64,000 bases of DNA from NCBI RefSeq assembly GCF_900156105.1, contig NZ_FTMS01000008.1, positions 98,527 to 162,526 on the forward strand. The letters run 5' to 3'. This document shows, piece by piece, positions 33,905 through 43,149 of this stretch. Below the pieces are notes generated by a model, which ran no database searches, had not been told where the DNA came from, and saw nothing but the letters and a program-made list of their open reading frames with translations. How positions within the stretch are numbered: position 1 is the first letter of the stretch; the number at the start of each line of letters is the position of its first letter. Origin of the DNA: Alkalispirochaeta americana (GTDB taxonomy: Bacteria; Spirochaetota; Spirochaetia; DSM-27196; Alkalispirochaetaceae). The translations under genes and the position numbers were made by a program.

Positions 33905-34380
33905 CCCGATCGCGGCTCCGTGACCCGCAACGAGAGAAGCACGGCATCGTCCCCATCGCGATACCAGTCCTTGAGCAGGGCCTCCCGGGAGAAGCCCTTT
34001 TTCTCGTAGAAAGCCAGAGCTTTCACCTCCTCCACCCCGGTATCGACGTATATCTTGCGCCCCCCCTGGGCACGGGTCCATTCGATCATTCGATCAAGGA
34101 GGTCCGTTCCAATGCGCTGACCCCGCAACTCCGGAATCAGACCGATCCACTCGATAGTGCTGGTATCGTTCCACTCCTCGTAGATCACACCGGCCACCCC
34201 CGCAAAGCGGCCATCCCCGGTCTCGACCACAAGCAGCAGAACCTCTTCATCGTCCCAATCCAGAAAATCCTCAAGATCCTGGCAGGTGACCTCCTTTGGC
34301 TCGTCCAGAACCCGGGCGATGAAACAGGCTGCCTCATCTACATGACGCTCTTCCATTTTTATTATTCGGGTCTGTTCCAC
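33901..34380 (-). CDS. GNAT-family N-acetyltransferase
   Basis: 159 residues from a GTG start. The acetyl-CoA-binding motif reads EWIGLIPELRGQRIGTDLLD, matching the family's V-x-P-x-x-R-x-x-G-x-G/A, and is followed by IYVDTGVEEVKALAFYEKKG. The acceptor is unknown; an acidic N-terminal part (DLEDFLDWDDEEVLLLVVE) is unusual. The GTG is preferred because AGGAGGTG sits seven bases ahead; the next ATG is eight codons in and lacks such a site. It converges with the LacI gene with a four-base overlap. Confidence 0.85.
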   Translation of the reverse strand: MEQTRIIKMEERHVDEAACFIARVLDEPKEVTCQDLEDFLDWDDEEVLLLVVETGDGRFAGVAGVIYEEWNDTSTIEWIGLIPELRGQRIGTDLLDRMIEWTRAQGGRKIYVDTGVEEVKALAFYEKKGFSREALLKDWYRDGDDAVLLSLRVTEPRSG

Positions 34381-34493
34381 TGAAACACCTCCTGGGAAAC
34401 CTCCACAAGCTCCCGGGAAAAGCATAGGGTCGTCTGACAAAAGATGTCAAGAAATAACAAGACCGGGAGACAACCAGGGACAGCGCAAAGAGA

Positions 34494-34874
34494 TCAGAAG
34501 GGTTCCTCGCTACGGATGCCTTTGGCCATGAAGCAACCCAGCCTGGGATGCGCTGGCTCCCTGATCACACGGCCCTCAAGAGTGACCACTGCTCCCTGGT
34601 AGTTTTTGGCAAGGTCTCGGGTTATCTCTCCAATTATTTCGTAACTCCCCGATTCCCTGGTAGTAATCACCAGTACCGCCTGGGGTGAACTGCCCTTGAC
34701 TGAGACCACTCCGGTGATCACCACTGATCTGCTCTCTGTCGGAAGAGGGGTGGCACCGGAGTCACCTCCGGCACAGCCCCCCAAGAACATGGCCCAGAGC
34801 AGGGGGAAAATGATTGTTCTGAAATCCTGTACCGCCCGGCCCCTCCTGGGACGCCCGGGTTGTCTCGCTAGCAT
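34494..34874 (-). CDS. Small lipoprotein, unknown function
   Basis: 126 residues. The N-terminus is Arg-rich (LARQPGRPRRGRAVQDFR), then a hydrophobic stretch and the lipobox FLGGC. The mature part looks like a small beta-barrel domain of OB type: SVVITGVVSVKGSSPQAVLV, then GEITRDLAKNYQGAVVTLEG. That would suit a binding role. GGGAGG precedes the ATG. It lies only 21 bases after the M30-like protease gene on the same strand, so the two are probably co-transcribed. Confidence 0.7.
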   Translation of the reverse strand: MLARQPGRPRRGRAVQDFRTIIFPLLWAMFLGGCAGGDSGATPLPTESRSVVITGVVSVKGSSPQAVLVITTRESGSYEIIGEITRDLAKNYQGAVVTLEGRVIREPAHPRLGCFMAKGIRSEEPF

Positions 34875-34895
34875 CCCCGAAACCTCCCTAAATCA

Positions 34896-36620
34896 TCATC
34901 GCACAATTATTGTCCAGTCCACGTTCTCGGCCAGAGAAACACTATAGGTCACGCTATCACTCCCGGCGGTTCCCATGTGGACGTAGAGATTTGAGCTGGG
35001 GTTCAGTTGAGGCAACACATCTCCCGAATCCCAGAAATACGGCCCATTCTGGCCATTATAGCTGTAGCTGTAGCTGTACAAGTCAATCGAACCTAAGGAG
35101 TAGCCACCGCTGGTAATGGCCTCACCGGTGTTATATCCGGCACCAATCTCTCCCGGAGAGCTCCCGCCCTGGCGGGAAACGTGAAGAACCCTGAAATCAT
35201 CAGCAGTCAGGTCGGTCTTGTCGGAAAGCACCACCGCCGCCCCCCATTCACGCAAGATATCGCGGAAAGAGATGTCGCCTCTCCCCGGGGAAGACCGGAC
35301 AGCCTCCACAACTGCCTGATAATCGGTCCACTGATTCTGCAGAATACCCCCGAAGAGTGTTGTAAAATCACCGTAATTTCGCGCAAGGAAGGCCCCGAAA
35401 GCATAGGAGTGGGAGTAATCAACATCGGGGTTATCGGTGTCCCAGTAGGCCAGGGGATGCTCGATCACGTAATTGAACAGGGGAAGGCGGCCACCGGTCA
35501 ATCCTGTTCCCTCGGGAGTATAAACAAAGGAGCCACCGGACAGGGGAACCCCTCGGGGCCCCTCGATTTCCAGCTTGTCTGCAACGATATCCTCGGCTAT
35601 CATGGCGCACATCTCGTCGATCCAGGTATCTGACCCATCGGTGTCGTTGACAATGGCCTTCTGGTAGAAGTGGATCATATGCTGAAACTCGTGTGCCAGG
35701 GTCGATATGATCTCGTCGGTCCAGTTCACGCCGTTCTGAACCCCCGCTGCATACATCACTGCGTCGAGGTAGAACATGATCTTCTCGTTTGAATCGCTGT
35801 CCTGGGTAAAATTATCCTTGGCCCAGAAGTATCCCAGGACACCGCCGCTTGCGCTGTTGTCGGCGTCTATGTCGTAGAGCAAAATATGAATATCGTTGGT
35901 TTCGTGAAGAAGATTTGAATAAGAAGAGGGCCCCCACTCCTCACCAAAAACACCGGTTATCCATTCGTAAATTGCCGGTTTAGCTGGATCAAGAAAGGCC
36001 CCGGCCAGATCATCAACCAGTTGGGAGGTGATCTTGTGTGCTTTCTGGCTATCTTCCCCCCAACAATCATCAGCAACCCAGACAAGGAGCCGTTTGTTCT
36101 TTGTTCCATCTCCAACCGAAATATCGGATTTTTCTACCATTCCCCGCAAGGTAGCACCCACAGCGGGAGCGCCAGCAGACAAGTTGGTCGAGGTCTGAAA
36201 GTCAAACCTTGTAGTATCTTGAGTATAACTGCGCGCGGGAGGAGGAGCAGCAGGACCTGACAATCCCCGAACCAGATCGGTTCTGATCCTCGACGGGGCT
36301 TCGCGGTTCCAGGCGGTGATCTCCGGTTTTCCCCTCTGTGCAACCGGTGTCGGTTGTAGCGATGTGGTTCGCACTCTGCGGGATCCACGGGAGGAGACAC
36401 TCCCTTCAGACAGAACGATCGACGGGGAAGATCTTCGTGCCGAGATCGAGTAGTTCGTGAAGACGAAGTAGATCTCTTTTCCTTGAGTGTCCTCCAGGGT
36501 ATACGAGAGGGTCGTGCCCTTGTCGCGGGAACTTTTCTTGTCGCTGCCAAACATGGAATCACAGGCCGAAAGGGCCATAAGTCCCACCAGAATGACCAAA
36601 AACCCAATATATCTGCGCAT
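34896..36620 (-). CDS. M30-like zinc metallopeptidase lipoprotein
   Basis: 574 residues. The signal sequence ends in the lipobox LSAC. The zinc-binding helix is HEFQHMIHFYQK (about residue 320), a HExxH followed 20 or so residues later by the glutamate of TWIDEMCAMIAED, as in hyicolysin-type (M30) peptidases, which are frequent in treponemes and spirochaetes. The N-terminal 170 residues are Ser/Arg-rich and may be a pro-region. It should act at the cell surface or periplasm. Near the C-terminus a short (YS)n run (LYSYSYSYNG) comes from a repeated hexanucleotide. AAAGGAG precedes the ATG. Confidence 0.83.
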   Translation of the reverse strand: MRRYIGFLVILVGLMALSACDSMFGSDKKSSRDKGTTLSYTLEDTQGKEIYFVFTNYSISARRSSPSIVLSEGSVSSRGSRRVRTTSLQPTPVAQRGKPEITAWNREAPSRIRTDLVRGLSGPAAPPPARSYTQDTTRFDFQTSTNLSAGAPAVGATLRGMVEKSDISVGDGTKNKRLLVWVADDCWGEDSQKAHKITSQLVDDLAGAFLDPAKPAIYEWITGVFGEEWGPSSYSNLLHETNDIHILLYDIDADNSASGGVLGYFWAKDNFTQDSDSNEKIMFYLDAVMYAAGVQNGVNWTDEIISTLAHEFQHMIHFYQKAIVNDTDGSDTWIDEMCAMIAEDIVADKLEIEGPRGVPLSGGSFVYTPEGTGLTGGRLPLFNYVIEHPLAYWDTDNPDVDYSHSYAFGAFLARNYGDFTTLFGGILQNQWTDYQAVVEAVRSSPGRGDISFRDILREWGAAVVLSDKTDLTADDFRVLHVSRQGGSSPGEIGAGYNTGEAITSGGYSLGSIDLYSYSYSYNGQNGPYFWDSGDVLPQLNPSSNLYVHMGTAGSDSVTYSVSLAENVDWTIIVR

Positions 36621-36780
36621 TATGAATTGCTCCTTTGTGAATCCCGGATTTTTCCCCGGTAAATGATTCTATTATTCAGAATAACCTTTTACACAAAAAA
36701 CTTCCTCCTGCTCAATCTGTCTTCAGCAGATCTTTCACGACAACATGTTTGGGGTGTCGCAAATCTTCAAGACGGGAATC

Positions 36781-37197
36781 ATGATTTCCGACAATACTCT
36801 TCCCATGGAAGCAAAACTTAAATACGTGATTCTCTTTGTTGAAGACGTGCCACGGTCGACGAAATTCTACGCCGAAGCCTTCGGCCTTGCCACCAGTTTC
36901 ATTGTCGAAAGCGGCGATTTCGGGCAAATGACGTCGGGAGAAACCTCGCTCTCCTTCTCATCACTGAAACTGATGAAAGAGCTGGGGAAGAACCCGGGAC
37001 GACCCACCGCCTCGGCCCCGGTCTTTGAAATTGCCTTTGAAGTTGACGACGTCCCGGCGGTTCTTGATCGAGCGCTTCGGGCCGGAGCAAACCTGGTGCA
37101 AGAGGTAAAGCAGGAAGCCTGGGGACAGACCACCTCCTACGTCAGCGATCCCGACGGGTATCTGGTAGAAATCTGCTCTCCCGTAGCTGCATCGTAA
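36781..37197 (+). CDS. VOC-family (glyoxalase/bleomycin-resistance fold) protein
   Basis: About 138 residues with one vicinal-oxygen-chelate module pair: LKYVILFVEDVPRSTKFYAE, then GLATSFIVESGDFGQM, then FEIAFEVDDVPAVLDRALRA, and the final [17 protein letters not shown]. The chelating positions look incomplete (no early His), as in many binding-only VOC proteins. The substrate is unknown. Start codons at 36781 and 36805 are both possible; 36781 has a GGGA five bases ahead. The 3' end overlaps the convergent AraC-family gene by 61 bases. Confidence 0.82.
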   Translation: MISDNTLPMEAKLKYVILFVEDVPRSTKFYAEAFGLATSFIVESGDFGQMTSGETSLSFSSLKLMKELGKNPGRPTASAPVFEIAFEVDDVPAVLDRALRAGANLVQEVKQEAWGQTTSYVSDPDGYLVEICSPVAAS

Positions 37198-37865
37198 CCA
37201 GGAGAACAGAGCTGGTTCACCAGATCCGGGCGGTGAACCAGTTCCCTGGGGCTCACGCCAAACCAGCGCCGCACAGAGCGGGACAGATGAGCCTGATCGG
37301 CATAGCCCGCCCGGAGAGCCGCTTCTGCACAGCCCTCGCCTGCCACCAGATATCTGGCTGCAGTCCGCACACGAACAAGCTGGGCCCAGAAGACGGGGGG
37401 CCGTGCGGTGTGACGCATCAACAAACGTTCCAGTGTTCTGGGAGAGATACCCAGGAGGGTTGCTGCACCGGCAACACTGGCCGGCATCGTCGCCACCGCC
37501 GAAAGCGCCTCGGCTACGCTGTGGTTCTCCCTGATCAGCCCCAGAATTCGGGAGACACTCTCGTCGGGATCATCCCGGGGGCACCCCTGCAGTTCCAAGA
37601 GAACCCGATCCGATACGTCTGCCCCCGGAGCCAGACGGTAGCCTGCCAGACGGGTTCCTTCGGGTATCGTTACACCCATGATGGTATCCTGCAGATGAGA
37701 GATTGACCAGACAGGGCTCTTGCCCGGAATCATCCAATAGAGCAGATCCCGACACCCGTCGGGGATAATGCGGACATCACCGGCAGAGGTGGTGTGATAT
37801 GTCCACCGTTGCAAGACAACACTATTGTGCCAGGACGTTTCTCCCGGATAGGCCTTCATTCCCAT
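37137..37865 (-). CDS. AraC-family regulator with DUF6597-like N-terminus
   Basis: About 242 residues from the ATG that follows AGGGGGG. The C-terminal domain is an AraC-type double helix-turn-helix: [20 protein letters not shown] and [20 protein letters not shown], ending FGVSPREL. The N-terminal half starts with [13 protein letters not shown], the short motif (P-D-G-C/x-x-D-L/I) of the DUF6597 ligand-sensing domain. Signal and targets are unknown; the convergent VOC gene, which it overlaps by 61 bases, and the divergent MCP are its neighbours. Confidence 0.85.
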   Translation of the reverse strand: MGMKAYPGETSWHNSVVLQRWTYHTTSAGDVRIIPDGCRDLLYWMIPGKSPVWSISHLQDTIMGVTIPEGTRLAGYRLAPGADVSDRVLLELQGCPRDDPDESVSRILGLIRENHSVAEALSAVATMPASVAGAATLLGISPRTLERLLMRHTARPPVFWAQLVRVRTAARYLVAGEGCAEAALRAGYADQAHLSRSVRRWFGVSPRELVHRPDLVNQLCSPGYDAATGEQISTRYPSGSLT

Positions 37866-38133
37866 AATCCTATCCCCCCTGAGGTCCCGGGACAACCTGC
37901 ATTCCCGCTTTCCGCAGGTTCGGTCCGGCCTGGTCGGGCCATATCTGGTTGGGTCGGGAATAATCGAACGATCCGAATTTTCTGGATTTTTCCCCCCGGT
38001 CTGGAAAATCGTGTTTCCGGGAATATACTTAAGGAAGAGAATCTCTTTCGAGGAAAATCCGGGAAGCCCGCCGGAGCCGGCTCGCGAGGAACTCAGGAAA
38101 AGACAGAAAGAGTTAAAAAGGGAGACAGAACCT

Positions 38134-40251
38134 GTGAAACTGAAACGATCCATCCCCGGAGTGGTTATCTTCTCGTTACTCGTGGGAGTGATTGCCTCTC
38201 TCCTGATCGGGCTGGTTCCGGCACGACAGCAATTTGCGGACCAGTCCTACCGAACCTTCCCGGTGATTCTGAGAGCATCCCAGGCTGATATTCAAAGCGA
38301 ACTCTCCCGGGGATGGGATATTGCACTCTCGATCTCGCGAAACCCCTTTCTCATAGACTGGATGGAGGGAGCCGAGACGGACCAGCTTCTTGGAGAGGGC
38401 ATAGAAGCCATGCTCCTGGAGGTGATGAATCGCCCGGGAGTGATGTCGGGCTTCACGGCCACGGGCAGCACGGGGAACTTCCGCGTGGGAGATCGGGTCC
38501 TGAATGTTCTGGACCCCAATCGGTCCGACGACAGCTGGTTCTTTGACAGTCTTCGAGCCACCGAGGAGGTCATGCTGAACCTCGACTACAACCCCGAACT
38601 GGGCGAAACTCTCCTCTGGTTTAACGCTGCCGTTATCAGGGAAGGAAACCGGATCGGTATTGCCGGAATCGGCTTGTCTATCGACGAGGCCGTAGAGAGT
38701 TTCCAGAACGCTGTCCCCAGCCCCGGAAGTGTCCTCTATCTTGTAGACACAACCGGGCGAATTCTGGTGTCTTCCGATACCACCGCATTGGACAGCTCGA
38801 TCTCGGAGTACCTGCCCTCGGAGGGCCAGGCCGTTCCGGGCCATCCCGGGATCCGGCGGTATCATTCCACCGCTTCGGGTAACACGATCATGGCAGAGTC
38901 GGCTCTGGAAGACACCGGCTACCGGATGATCCTGCTGGCACCGGAGGAAGAGTTCGTCCCCTCCTTCCTGGATTTTGCCGGCCTCTCGCTGCTCTTTATG
39001 GTCATCTTTGTTATGGCCGCCTCGTGGCTCACCTACCTGCTGATTGTGGCCAGGCTCCGCGGTCTGGAAACCCTGCGGGGGATGCTCCAGGATATCGCCG
39101 AGGGCGAGGGCGATCTCACTCGACGCCTGGCAACAAACCGAACCGACGAAATAGGAGCACTGGCCGAAGGATTCAACCAGACCCTCGATACCTTCAGCCA
39201 TCTCGTGGGAATCATAAAAGTCCAGGCAAACACGTTGTCCGGTCTGGGAGGCGATCTTGCCTCGAACATGACCCAGACAGCAGCGGCCATAACCGAGGTG
39301 ATCGCCACTATCCAGAGCGTCAAAAACCAGGTCCTTCGCCAGGCGGCCAGCGTGGAGCAGACAAGCCAAACCACGGAGGCCATCACCGGCTCGATCGAGA
39401 ACCTCAATGGCCAGATAGAGCAGCAGTCGAGCAACGTCACCCAGTCCTCGGCAGCAATCGAGGAGATGCTCTCCAGCATTCAGTCTGTAACGGGAACGCT
39501 CGTAAAGAACAGCGAGGCCATCCGGAATCTGACCGACCGCTCCGAACGGGGGCGGGAAGCTCTGGAAGAGATGGCCGCCGATATCAAGGCTGTAGCACTG
39601 GATTCGGACAGCCTGCTTGAAATCAGCCAGGTGATTCACGATATCGCGAGCCAGACCAACCTCCTCTCCATGAACGCCGCCATTGAGGCGGCCCACGCCG
39701 GTGAATCGGGCAAGGGCTTTGCCGTGGTGGCCGAAGAAATACGAAAACTCGCCGAGACCTCCGGTGAGGAATCAAAGAAAATCGCCGCCGTGCTTACAAA
39801 AATAAAGGCTGCCATGGACGGCATCACAACGGCGACGGGGGAGGTCCAGACCCAGTTTGAACAGATCTATTCCGAGGTAAAGACCGTATCGCACCAGGAA
39901 GAGATGATCAAAAATGCTATGGAAGAGCAGAACGCCGGAAGCCAGGAGGTCTATACGGCGATCAGCGAGCTCACGGATATCACCGAATCGGTGAAGGATC
40001 GATCCCAGGACATGCTCCAGGGAAGCAAAGAAGTTACGAAGGAGAGCAAAAACCTGAAGAGCATAACCGAGGAAATCACTCACAGCATGGACGAAATGAG
40101 CCAGGGCGTTCAGGAGATCACCCAGGCCGTTTCGTTTGTGGACGAGATGACCAAGCAAAACCAGGGAAGTATCGATGCGCTTCTGAACGAGATCAAGCGA
40201 TTCAAGATTGATGATGACACCCTGGACGAGGACACCCCTCCAGAAAAATAG
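38134..40251 (+). CDS. Methyl-accepting chemotaxis protein 1
   Basis: 705 residues. The first membrane helix is [20 protein letters not shown], a large periplasmic sensor follows (about 35-300) with a dCache-like layout, then the second helix [24 protein letters not shown] ([20 protein letters not shown]) and the coiled-coil signalling domain with the kinase-contact hairpin [20 protein letters not shown]. It should form a membrane receptor that feeds CheA/CheW and directs flagellar behaviour. The GTG start follows AAAAGGGAG. No che genes are nearby. A short hairpin (CCCCTC/GAGGGG) spans its stop codon. Confidence 0.92.
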   Translation: MKLKRSIPGVVIFSLLVGVIASLLIGLVPARQQFADQSYRTFPVILRASQADIQSELSRGWDIALSISRNPFLIDWMEGAETDQLLGEGIEAMLLEVMNRPGVMSGFTATGSTGNFRVGDRVLNVLDPNRSDDSWFFDSLRATEEVMLNLDYNPELGETLLWFNAAVIREGNRIGIAGIGLSIDEAVESFQNAVPSPGSVLYLVDTTGRILVSSDTTALDSSISEYLPSEGQAVPGHPGIRRYHSTASGNTIMAESALEDTGYRMILLAPEEEFVPSFLDFAGLSLLFMVIFVMAASWLTYLLIVARLRGLETLRGMLQDIAEGEGDLTRRLATNRTDEIGALAEGFNQTLDTFSHLVGIIKVQANTLSGLGGDLASNMTQTAAAITEVIATIQSVKNQVLRQAASVEQTSQTTEAITGSIENLNGQIEQQSSNVTQSSAAIEEMLSSIQSVTGTLVKNSEAIRNLTDRSERGREALEEMAADIKAVALDSDSLLEISQVIHDIASQTNLLSMNAAIEAAHAGESGKGFAVVAEEIRKLAETSGEESKKIAAVLTKIKAAMDGITTATGEVQTQFEQIYSEVKTVSHQEEMIKNAMEEQNAGSQEVYTAISELTDITESVKDRSQDMLQGSKEVTKESKNLKSITEEITHSMDEMSQGVQEITQAVSFVDEMTKQNQGSIDALLNEIKRFKIDDDTLDEDTPPEK

Positions 40252-40389
40252 AGGGGCAGGAGCAAAGACTAAAGGGAAATACCACATAAAGCACCGTAAC
40301 TTGAAAGGGGTCTCCTCACGTCTCTGCATGGGTCGTTTTCGCGCAGACCATACCTATGGTACCCTCCCCCCGAAGGAGCCATAACCGTA

Positions 40390-43146
40390 ATGCCCGGACC
40401 ACCCCTTCTTTTGTATCTGAAGAAAGCAGGAACATCCAGCACCTTGCAGCTGGCTGATTCAAAAGGCCGTCCAGCGGACTCGGAGTATCGCCGCTATACC
40501 GGCGACGCCCGAATCGCTCTGCGCGAATACGCTCTCCTGATGCATCGCCAACAGGAACAGATAAACTGGACGAGCGAGGAACCCCTCCCGGAGGGTTTGC
40601 AGTATCCGGGGCCACGCATTCTGCAACTGGCAGCACGGTCCGGTCTGCTCTGTGACAGCACAGGCAAACTGTTGAACCTCGCTCCCGGCACCTATTATCT
40701 GGAACTATCGATCAGGGAAGGAAAAGGCGAGGCGCTCACCATTAGACCCCGCCTTGTTGCCGGAGCAGAGGGTGATCCCGAGGTGCTGTCCCGGGTCAGT
40801 GAGGCGCCATTTCATTCCGTTTCTGCCAGCCACATTATGGCCGGGGAATATCTCTTCTGCTGTGAGGATCTGGGAAGTTACTGGGCTGAAGCCGATTTCC
40901 TGGGCTCGACAATCAACAAAACCGATCTTGGCATATTTCTCTCGATAACTCTGTCGAGATTTCCTCTTCTGAAAGTCGATTTCCAACAGTGCGAGACGGT
41001 CTACGGCAAACCGCGCACCCTGCGCGCTGCTCTCGTTTTCCAGGAGATCGATGCCTACAATTATCTCCACCTGCAGCCCGTATCAACCCTCGACGGCTAT
41101 CCTCCCGGTTTTTTCGAGGAACAGGACATCCTGAAAATTGCCGAAATACATTATCAGGAACGGCATCTGGAAATCGCCGAAATAATCTACGCCGATTCCC
41201 CCCAGGAGCGGTTTCTGGCAATACTGAAGAAGTTCAGAAAAGACGCCGAAAAACATGTCCACGCAGAGAACGGCCGCTATATCCTCCCCCCCGAGTTCGC
41301 CGAACCCTTCTTGTCGGAGCACATGACCGACCTGGCGAGGGACTTTGAACTCTTTCATGCCGAGACACTGAAGCGATACCGCATTCGCTACGCCAAGCCC
41401 AAGCTCAGGCTCTCCCTGGGAAGTGGCCTGGACTACTTCGAGGGCCGCGCTGCCGTGGAAGTAGACGGCCAGGAGTTTTCCTACGGTCACTTCCTGAACG
41501 AATACCGTCAGTCCGGATACGTGAAGCTCGATAACGGAGACAAGCTCTTTCCTGAAAAGCGGGAGATGGACCGCTTCACCCGGGTTTTGAACCGCAAGCC
41601 CTCGGGAACGGACGATGAAGTACACCTCTCCTTCTTTGATTTGGCCATGCTGGATATTACCGCCGGCGTGGAAGCCCCTCCCGATCTGATGAACCGCATC
41701 CGGTCCTTCTACAGGAACCTGAACAGCCTCAACGAGACCCCCGCCACGTTTCCACTGCACCAGGGAAGCCTGCGAGAATATCAGAAATACGGCGTTCAAT
41801 GGCTCCAGCATTTGCGCGAGCACCGGCTGGGAGGATGTCTGGCAGACGATATGGGTCTGGGAAAAACCGTACAGGTCATTGCCCTCTTGCGGGTACTGTA
41901 TTCGGGCGATCCCTACGGACCGACCCTGATCATCTGTCCCAAATCGCTCCTGTATAACTGGGAACTTGAAATCCAGCGCTTCGCCCCGGAACTGCCCGTG
42001 CACATGTACTATGGCCCCGGCCGGACCAGCCAGGAAATCAGCGAAACCTGGAACGGAATCATTCTCAGCACCTACGCCACGATCCGCAACGATATCACCA
42101 GCCTGCAGGAGATCTGCTTCAGCAGTATCATCCTGGATGAATCGCAAGCCATCAAGAATACCGCCGCTATGACAACCATAGCGGTGTTGAGCCTGAAGGG
42201 AGACCATCGTATTGCCCTCAGCGGGACGCCCGTGGAAAACCATCTGGGTGAACTCTATAGCCTCTTCCGTTTTCTGAACCCTTCTTTCTTCGGTAGCGAG
42301 AACCATTTCATGAAAACCTGGGCCAAGCCCATTCAGGAAAAAGACGATGCCGACGCTCTGCAGGACCTGAAAACCCGCATATACCCCTATATCCTCCGGC
42401 GATTGAAACGCGACGTCCTGAAGGATCTACCCGAAAAAACAGAGCAGACCGCCCTGATAGAGCTGGATTCAGCCCACCTTGCCACCTACCACCGTCGGCG
42501 AAAGATGCTCTCCGAGGGAATACAGGGAGAGATCAGGAAAAATGGTATGCACAAATCCATGTTCATGATCCTCCAGGCCCTGAACGAACTCCGCCGCCTG
42601 GCCAGTATCCCCGAGGCCGATGCCGAGTACGGTGGAATTTCAGCAAAACGTGAGTATCTGCTGGATATGATCAGCGAAATCAGCGAAACGGGTCACAAAT
42701 CGCTGATCTTCACCAACCATCTCACAGCGGTTGAGCTCATTTCGGAAGATTTGAACAGCAGAAACATAGGAAACCTGGTTATGACCGGTGCTACCAGCGG
42801 CCGCCAGGAACTGGTGCAACGGTTTCAGAGTGATCCCGACATAGCAGCTTTCGTGATGACCCTCAAAACGGGGGGGACCGGTCTGAATCTGACAGCAGCC
42901 GACTACGTTTTTATTGTCGATCCCTGGTGGAACCAGGCAGCCGAGAACCAGGCAATCGATCGGACCCATCGGATCGGACAGGTGAATCCGGTCTTCTGCT
43001 ATCGCATGATCGCCAAAGAAACGATCGAAGAGAAGATCCTTCAACTACAAAAGCGCAAAAGCCAGCTCACGGCATCGCTCTTTTCCGCCGACAGCGACGG
43101 CATAAAAAGCCTGACCGAAAACGACATTGCCTTCCTGATGGAGTAA
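40390..43146 (+). CDS. SNF2-family (Swi2/Snf2) DNA-dependent ATPase
   Basis: 918 residues. The C-terminal 460 residues form a complete SNF2 engine: motif I LADDMGLGKT, motif II ILDESQAIKN, motif III ALSGTPVENHLGELYSLFRF, and motifs V-VI LKTGGTGLNLTAAD and QAIDRTHRIGQ. The N-terminal 450 residues contain no zinc finger that I can see and are probably target-recognition and DNA-handling regions. SNF2 enzymes move along or remodel DNA-protein complexes rather than unwinding. The next gene starts three bases after the stop, so the two proteins are surely co-produced. The ATG lies 138 bases downstream of the MCP stop, after CGAAGGAG. Confidence 0.92.
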   Translation: MPGPPLLLYLKKAGTSSTLQLADSKGRPADSEYRRYTGDARIALREYALLMHRQQEQINWTSEEPLPEGLQYPGPRILQLAARSGLLCDSTGKLLNLAPGTYYLELSIREGKGEALTIRPRLVAGAEGDPEVLSRVSEAPFHSVSASHIMAGEYLFCCEDLGSYWAEADFLGSTINKTDLGIFLSITLSRFPLLKVDFQQCETVYGKPRTLRAALVFQEIDAYNYLHLQPVSTLDGYPPGFFEEQDILKIAEIHYQERHLEIAEIIYADSPQERFLAILKKFRKDAEKHVHAENGRYILPPEFAEPFLSEHMTDLARDFELFHAETLKRYRIRYAKPKLRLSLGSGLDYFEGRAAVEVDGQEFSYGHFLNEYRQSGYVKLDNGDKLFPEKREMDRFTRVLNRKPSGTDDEVHLSFFDLAMLDITAGVEAPPDLMNRIRSFYRNLNSLNETPATFPLHQGSLREYQKYGVQWLQHLREHRLGGCLADDMGLGKTVQVIALLRVLYSGDPYGPTLIICPKSLLYNWELEIQRFAPELPVHMYYGPGRTSQEISETWNGIILSTYATIRNDITSLQEICFSSIILDESQAIKNTAAMTTIAVLSLKGDHRIALSGTPVENHLGELYSLFRFLNPSFFGSENHFMKTWAKPIQEKDDADALQDLKTRIYPYILRRLKRDVLKDLPEKTEQTALIELDSAHLATYHRRRKMLSEGIQGEIRKNGMHKSMFMILQALNELRRLASIPEADAEYGGISAKREYLLDMISEISETGHKSLIFTNHLTAVELISEDLNSRNIGNLVMTGATSGRQELVQRFQSDPDIAAFVMTLKTGGTGLNLTAADYVFIVDPWWNQAAENQAIDRTHRIGQVNPVFCYRMIAKETIEEKILQLQKRKSQLTASLFSADSDGIKSLTENDIAFLME

Positions 43147-43149
43147 CTT